A stretch of 19,307 nt of DNA, from contig CAZDEF010000048.1 in assembly GCA_964504385.1 (NCBI GenBank), positions 1 to 19,307 of the forward strand, in the 5' to 3' direction. The stretch comes from Limiplasma sp964504385. Lineage in GTDB: Bacteria; Bacillota; Clostridia; Christensenellales; Aristaeellaceae. The notes under the pieces were generated by a model. It had not been told where the DNA came from and made no database searches. It worked only from the letters and a program-made list of their open reading frames with translations. Shown here one piece after another: positions 15,682-19,307 of the stretch (the stretch's first letter is position 1; every line of letters begins with the position of its first letter). The translations under genes were made by a program, and so were the position numbers.

Positions 15682-16314
15682 ATGACCCCGAAATTTTCCA
15701 TCACCCGCGACAGGATCCGCACGCATTTTCATTATTACTGGTGGCAGTATGCCCTCCTGCTGGTGTGCGCCATCTTTGGCTGGAATCTGCTGTATACCAC
15801 CACGCACTACCGTTCGCCCGAGCATTTGAAGATCGAATGGTACTACGAAGGCCCTTCCAGCGTGAACACGCAGGCCTACGCCGAACAGCTGCTAACGGAG
15901 GCCAAGGAGCAGTGCTTCCCCGATATGGAGGAGACCACCTTCACCATTGTCGGCATGGATGAGACCTACGGCCCCATGCAGCTGATGGTGTGGATGGCTG
16001 CCGGTCAGGGCGACCTGTACATGCTCTCAGAGGACAACTTTTCCTCCTACGCGGGGCAGGGCTCCATGGTCGATCTGCAGCCCTATGTGGATGACGGCAC
16101 GCTCAACGTAGAGGGGCTGAACCTCAAAAAGGGCTATGCCAAGAACGAAGAGACGGGCGAAAAAGTGCTGTATGGCATTCCGGCCAGCGAACTGTCCGGC
16201 TTCCTGCAGTACGACATTCAGCCCGAGTGCACGGTGCTGAGCGTGCTGGCCAATGGCGGCAACATTGAAAACACGGTGAAGCTGCTGGCCCGTTTCCTTG
16301 AGATCATGCGCTGA
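15682..16314 (+). CDS. Membrane-anchored protein of unknown function
   Basis: 210-residue protein not recognised as a named family. Residues 1-18 are polar and basic (likely cytoplasmic), residues about 19-40 form one membrane helix (YYWWQYALLLVCAIFGWNLLY), and the remaining 170 residues should be outside. The outer part includes a stretch (QGDLYMLSEDNFSSYAG ... MVDLQPYVDDG) that looks like fragments of extracellular solute-binding proteins, but it is far too short for a complete one. No catalytic motif is evident. The start has AGGAGG eight bases upstream, and a terminator follows the stop. The neighbour downstream is also a small anchored or secreted protein, under a separate promoter. A possible role as an accessory membrane factor is speculation. 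Confidence 0.8.
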   Translation: MTPKFSITRDRIRTHFHYYWWQYALLLVCAIFGWNLLYTTTHYRSPEHLKIEWYYEGPSSVNTQAYAEQLLTEAKEQCFPDMEETTFTIVGMDETYGPMQLMVWMAAGQGDLYMLSEDNFSSYAGQGSMVDLQPYVDDGTLNVEGLNLKKGYAKNEETGEKVLYGIPASELSGFLQYDIQPECTVLSVLANGGNIENTVKLLARFLEIMR

Positions 16315-16325
16315 GCAGCGCAGCC

Positions 16326-16365
16326 GAGCGTCCGGTTCAAGCAAGACCGGGCGCTCTCTTTTTTT
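16326..16365 (+). terminator. Rho-independent terminator after the gene at 15682
   Basis: An 11-bp stem with one wobble (16326-16336 with 16346-16356) is followed by TCTTTTTTT. The last bases of the T-run are also the first bases of the next promoter's -35 box. Confidence 0.85.
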
Positions 16366-16392
16366 GACAATCGGCCCGGATGCGTATACAAT
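16364..16392 (+). promoter_or_regulatory. Promoter overlapping the preceding terminator
   Basis: Consensus TTGACA (16364-16369), exactly 17 bases, TACAAT (16387-16392). Transcription would begin near 16399, about 30 bases before the proposed ATC start of the next gene. Confidence 0.7.
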
Positions 16393-16428
16393 ACAAGCGT
16401 TCACCCCGATGAAAGAAGGTGCATCCCC

Positions 16429-16812
16429 ATCAAACGAAAGATCTGGGCTGCAGCGCTCGTGCTGATACTGGCCGCGCTTTGCGCCGCGATCCTGCTATCG
16501 GCCGCACGCAAAGCGCCGGTTTTCAATGGCAGCCGCGTGAAAACCGCGGACGTCTACACACTGGACATTCAGGAGATGAACGGCACGGACAGCCACACCC
16601 TCACCCTGCAGGCCGGCAACGTGCTGCACATTGAGCTGGAGCCCGCGCAGGGCGAACTGCAGCTGGAGATCCGCAGCAGCGGCGTCTGCCTGTACAGTGG
16701 CAATGGCAGCCTGTGCAGCGCATTCGACCTGACCGTTCCCCAGGACGGCGAATACACGGTTTCCGTTGCCGCCAAGCAAGCGGCGGGGCGGGTGGACGTG
16801 CGCAGGAAATGA
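16429..16812 (+). CDS. Small exported or anchored protein, apparent ATC start
   Basis: 127-residue protein with no recognised family. If translation starts at ATC 16429 the N-terminus reads (M)KRKIWAAALVLILAALCAAI, a normal basic-plus-hydrophobic export signal, and AAGAAGGTG ends seven bases upstream. The first canonical in-frame start is GTG 16459, which would remove all the basic residues and lacks a ribosome binding site. The nearest ATG (16409) is out of frame and reads only 18 codons. The rest of the protein is rich in short alternating hydrophobic stretches (HTLTLQAGNVLHIELEP, YTVSVAAK), suggesting a small beta-sandwich outside the membrane. ATG changed to ATC by mutation or sequencing error is as likely as true AUC initiation. 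Confidence 0.65.
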   Translation: MKRKIWAAALVLILAALCAAILLSAARKAPVFNGSRVKTADVYTLDIQEMNGTDSHTLTLQAGNVLHIELEPAQGELQLEIRSSGVCLYSGNGSLCSAFDLTVPQDGEYTVSVAAKQAAGRVDVRRK

Positions 16813-16833
16813 CCTTTCCTCCCTCAAAAAAGC

Positions 16834-16876
16834 AAACAGGCCCGGCGCAGCAAGAAACGCTGCGTCGGGCCTGTTT
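16834..16876. terminator. Terminator-like hairpin after the small exported gene
   Basis: An 18-bp stem with one wobble pair (16834-16851 with 16859-16876) and a 7-base loop. The plus-strand tail is short (the TTT is inside the stem), while the minus strand continues into GCTTTTTT. It probably ends the rightward gene and backs up termination of the leftward one. Confidence 0.75.
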
Positions 16877-16890
16877 CTGCACAGTAATGC

Positions 16891-16921
16891 AAAAACTCCG
16901 CGTGCCTTTCGGCACGCGGAG
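16891..16921 (-). terminator. Rho-independent terminator of the BMP-family gene
   Basis: An 11-bp perfect stem (16896-16906 with 16911-16921) and 4-base loop, followed on the minus strand by TTTTT (16895-16891), 22 bases after the stop at 16944. Confidence 0.88.
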
Positions 16922-16943
16922 CAACGATTCAGGATCTGATTCC

Positions 16944-18050
16944 TTATTCGTACAGGATGGTCACGTTCTCCAGACCAGCGTTGGCAACTTCGCCATCCAC
17001 CAGCGCGTCGTTCGCGATGACCAGGCTGCCGTCCTTGATGGCGGCCAGCTGGGCTTCGTACTCAGCCACGGTGTAGTTCTCGAACTGCCAGGTATCGGTG
17101 GGCAGGCCAACGGCGTTGTCATTGGCGCCCAGGCTGGTGGCCACGTCGCCCACGGTGTCCCACTCGCCATTGTAGTTTTTGGCGATGGCCCACTCGGTGG
17201 CAGCGCTCAGGCCCTTCAGGGCGGAGGTGATCACGGTCTCGGATTCGTAGCTCTGGTCAACGTCCACGCCCACCACGAAGGCGTCGTTGGCGGAAGCAGC
17301 AGCCACGATGGAAGCGAACATGGAGCCGCCGCAGGCGAACACGATCTCGGTGCCGGTCTCGTACCAGCCGCTGATCATGGTCTGCAGTTCGGGAGAAGCG
17401 CTGAAGGAAGCACCGTACTGCCAGGAGTACTTCAGCTCAGCCTGCACGCCCATTTCCTTGGCAGCAGCGCTCACGCCCTGCGCAAAGCCGTAGCCGTAAC
17501 GGCAGCAAGCGGGGTTGGTGCCGCCGCCGCCGCCAGCGAAGCCGATCTTGGTGAAGCCGTCCTTCACGATCGCGTAGCCAGCCAGATAACCGGACTGCTC
17601 TTCAGCGAACGCGATGGGGGCCACGTTGGTCAGGCCCAGCTGCCAGCCGTCGATGAACACGAACTTCACGTTGGTGAATTCCTTAGCGGCCTTTTCCAGA
17701 GCGGTGCCCTGCATAAAGCCGGCGCACACGATGACTTCAGCGCCGTTCTCGGCGGCAGCCTTCATGGCATCATAGCGGTCGTCGTCAGTGGCTTGGTCGC
17801 CGTTGGCGGGCTGATAGTACTTGTAGGTCATGCCGTTCGCGTTGGCATAAGCCTTCACGCCGTTCCAGGTGCCCTGGTTGAAGGACTTGTCCTTCAGCTG
17901 GCCCACGTCGGTAACGAAAGCGATTTGATAGGTGCCGTTCTCGGAGACGCACTCGTCAGAGATGTCATCGGGATTCACGGTTTCGGCCACGGCGCCGAAG
18001 GTGAACACGACCATCATCATGGCAAGAAGCAGAGCAAGAAACTTCTTCAT
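16944..18050 (-). CDS. BMP-family (PnrA/Med-like) ABC transporter substrate-binding protein
   Basis: 368-residue exported binding protein of the basic membrane protein family, whose characterised members bind purine nucleosides for import. Residues 1-22 (MKKFLALLLAMMMVVFTFGA|VAE) are a signal peptide. The domain starts with YQIAFVTDVGQLKDKSFNQG (from about 41), the family's ligand-contacting motif. AEVIVCAGFMQG, FVFIDGW and GFAGGGGGTNPACCRYGYG follow in the expected order. No lipobox cysteine is present at the signal end, unlike most Gram-positive binding proteins. The ATG has GGAGG ten bases upstream. No permease or ATPase gene is adjacent, so it is an orphan in this window. A specific ligand cannot be assigned; autoinducer-2 or other sugars are alternatives. 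Confidence 0.9.
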   Translation of the reverse strand: MKKFLALLLAMMMVVFTFGAVAETVNPDDISDECVSENGTYQIAFVTDVGQLKDKSFNQGTWNGVKAYANANGMTYKYYQPANGDQATDDDRYDAMKAAAENGAEVIVCAGFMQGTALEKAAKEFTNVKFVFIDGWQLGLTNVAPIAFAEEQSGYLAGYAIVKDGFTKIGFAGGGGGTNPACCRYGYGFAQGVSAAAKEMGVQAELKYSWQYGASFSASPELQTMISGWYETGTEIVFACGGSMFASIVAAASANDAFVVGVDVDQSYESETVITSALKGLSAATEWAIAKNYNGEWDTVGDVATSLGANDNAVGLPTDTWQFENYTVAEYEAQLAAIKDGSLVIANDALVDGEVANAGLENVTILYE

Positions 18051-18106
18051 GTGGGTGGTTCCTCCTTAGAATTTTTAGAATTTTGCCCCATCGGGACATC
18101 ACTTCC

Positions 18107-18135
18107 AGTATAGCATGAACAGCGTGATTATTCAA
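18107..18135 (-). promoter_or_regulatory. Predicted promoter of the BMP-family gene
   Basis: On the minus strand TTGAAT (18135-18130), 17 bases, TATACT (18112-18107), with TGC before the -10. It gives a leader of roughly 50 bases and lies within 20 bases of the apparent insertion-sequence end. Confidence 0.65.
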
Positions 18136-18165
18136 GCATTCCGCATACAAAAACAGGGCAATCGC

Positions 18166-19292
18166 TTACGAACCCAAGCCAGCAAATAGGCGGAGAGCAA
18201 AGGAGAAATCCCAAACGCAGCGGAGCCGCTTAGATGCGATGGAGTCTTTAACAGAAGAATCTGATTTAAGCAGAGTCAGCGCCATTTTGCGCAGAATGTT
18301 GAGAACGACGGCAGCAGGCCCTGACCTCACATGAGCGTCGTCTTTGGCGAAGACAACATCCAGCATCCGGTACAACTTATTTTCAATGGCCCGGTGTGCG
18401 CGCTGAAGCTGGAGCAGCCGCTTAGCAGATATGTCAGAATGACTGCATAGATAGTATCGATCTGTGATAGAGCTTTGACCATCCGGCAGCGTTCGGGTAC
18501 TGCGTATGAGCGCTGCGCCGCCCAAACCAGCCCAGCGCTTGCGCGTTTCCAGTCACGACAAATCAGAAATCAGCCAACATTCCCGTTTGCCGATCCGACC
18601 ATGTGCCTTTTCCATGCTGCTGGTGGATGCGCCGCACACTGTCAACTGACTCTTATATAGTCGCCTCCGCGATCCACAATTCTTTGCGCAATGGCTTTCT
18701 GCGTTCCCATTGCGTCAATGGTTACGCTGCTGCCGCGCAGCGTAAGCATATCCAAAAGGTAGGGAATGGCTGTGATCTCATTGTTTTTTTCCTCTGTGCA
18801 CAGCTGCCCAAGCACGAGCTGCATGTCACTGGAATAGGCAGTGATGATATGGTTGGCTTTATGCTTTTCGCGCTGACTGCGACGGATGGTTTTGCCATCG
18901 ATCGCTATATGTTTTCGTTCCAAAGCGCCATTCATTCTGGCGATCCAATCTTCAAAGCAGCATTCAAGCGCCGCCGTATCCAATCGGCTGAATACATCGC
19001 CAAACACATCATACGATGGGATCCCCTGCGGCAGCTCCAAAAGCGCTCTTAACTCCTGTTCGTGCGTCTCGCCAAATAGCTGCATGCCCACGAAAGTATT
19101 CGCGTTGCAAAGGATCGCAAGGATCCCGATTGCCAGAATGTCGACCAGGTTGTGTTTGATCGCATTTTCAACGCGGTGGTCGGACAATTCGCTCAGAAGC
19201 TCCAATAAGGTCTGCGTTTCGCTTTTGTTTGAACTGTATCCGAAAGAACAGACAAGTAAAAAAGCGACCTCCTGTTGTAGAATAGAAAGCAC
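18166..19292 (-). pseudogene. ISAs1-family DDE transposase, degraded
   Basis: The gene reads leftwards in pieces. The N-terminal piece (19292-18642) has LLELLSELSDHRVENAIKHN..., FVGMQLFGETHEQELR, the first catalytic Asp in IAIDGKTIRRS and the second in VTIDAMGTQKAIA. It goes off frame after GGDYI. The next piece, in another frame, reads EKAHGRIGKRECWLISDLS, then a TGA at 18555-18553 where the family has Trp, then LETRKRWAGLGGAALIRS. The C-terminal piece, with IENKLYRMLDVVFAKDDA and the third catalytic acidic residue, runs to 18166. The family segment between GGDYI and EKGHGRIE is mostly missing, so there is a deletion plus a nonsense change. It cannot encode active transposase. The start is unclear; GTG 19292 merely opens the frame. 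Confidence 0.87.
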
Positions 19293-19303
19293 GACAGGAG
19301 GTC
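19266..19303. repeat. 10-bp inverted repeat at the head of the transposase
   Basis: GACCTCCTGT (19266-19275) and ACAGGAGGTC (19294-19303) are perfect reverse complements, 18 bases apart. On the transposase strand the downstream arm contains AGGAGG, which looks like its ribosome binding site, so a transcript entering from outside could fold and hide it. Confidence 0.6.
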
Positions 19304-19307
19304 ATTA

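Larger units (their letters stand above)
18154..19307 (-). mobile_element. Decayed ISAs1-family insertion sequence, possibly cut by the window end
   Basis: The span is defined by a broken ISAs1 (H-repeat-associated) transposase. The right boundary in transposase orientation may be at about 18154, where CAGGGCAATCGCTTA begins and contains the transposase stop; this is a candidate terminal repeat only. The matching left terminus is not seen and is probably at or beyond 19307. No target duplication can be checked. Confidence 0.65.

Noticed and set aside
16382..16391. GCGTATACAA over the -10 of the small exported gene as a third GntR operator
   Set aside because: It matches only the core, lacks the longer shared flanks of the two inverted copies, and GTATAC is easily produced by a -10 region.
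16409..16465. Short ATG frame (18 codons) just before the small exported gene, possible leader peptide
   Set aside because: It overlaps the proposed gene in another frame, lacks its own ribosome binding site, and shows no attenuator-like structure.
1..19307. CRISPR array, tRNA, rRNA or riboswitch
   Set aside because: No regularly spaced direct repeats, cloverleaf or conserved aptamer core was noticed on either strand; subtle RNA elements cannot be excluded by reading alone.

Overview
The window looks like a chromosomal segment of an anaerobic, fairly GC-rich Clostridia-type Firmicute. The signs are strong AGGAGG-type ribosome binding sites, an oxygen-sensitive NrdG activase, sigma-A-like promoters, compact Rho-independent terminators, and protein families usual in gut Clostridia (GH31, KduI/KduD, BMP-family binding protein). 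No rRNA, tRNA or other species marker is present, so the taxonomic guess rests on gene content alone.

Layout, left to right. (1) A GH31 alpha-glycosidase (+) with a textbook extended -10 promoter. It faces a two-component system (-) across a 20-bp bidirectional terminator. The response regulator of that system is split by a one-base frameshift. (2) A secreted phosphodiester-glycosidase-like protein (+) diverges from the regulator. (3) A leftward block follows: pgsA (phosphatidylglycerophosphate synthase, TTG start), then a predicted two-gene operon of a putative lipoprotein and a polyprenol-phosphate-type GT2 glycosyltransferase. (4) Next is a leftward Tat-exported C_GCAxxG_C_C-type redox protein fused to an FMN-binding domain. 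(5) Divergent from it is a rightward operon: GT1/UGT-like glycosyltransferase, nrdG, type I asparaginase. (6) Facing that operon is a leftward uronate-catabolism block, gntR-kduI-kduD, which handles 5-keto-4-deoxyuronate from pectin or glycosaminoglycan breakdown. (7) Then come two short rightward membrane-anchored or secreted proteins of unknown function. (8) A leftward BMP-family (PnrA/Med-like) substrate-binding protein follows, without its transporter. (9) The right edge holds a decayed ISAs1-family transposase reaching towards or past the window end.

Functionally, the GH31 enzyme and the kdu genes fit a polysaccharide-degrading lifestyle. PgsA, the GT2, the GT1/UGT and the asparaginase are general envelope or metabolic genes. 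The most notable signals are: the response-regulator frameshift with a TGATG stop/restart overlap; a small secreted-protein gene whose best start is ATC; a 14-bp inverted repeat pair with GTATAC cores between gntR and the gene on the other side; a promoter overlapping a terminator U-tract; and a phosphodiester-glycosidase-like protein that has lost both signature motifs. I did not find a convincing new multi-gene defence, mobile or CRISPR-like system.
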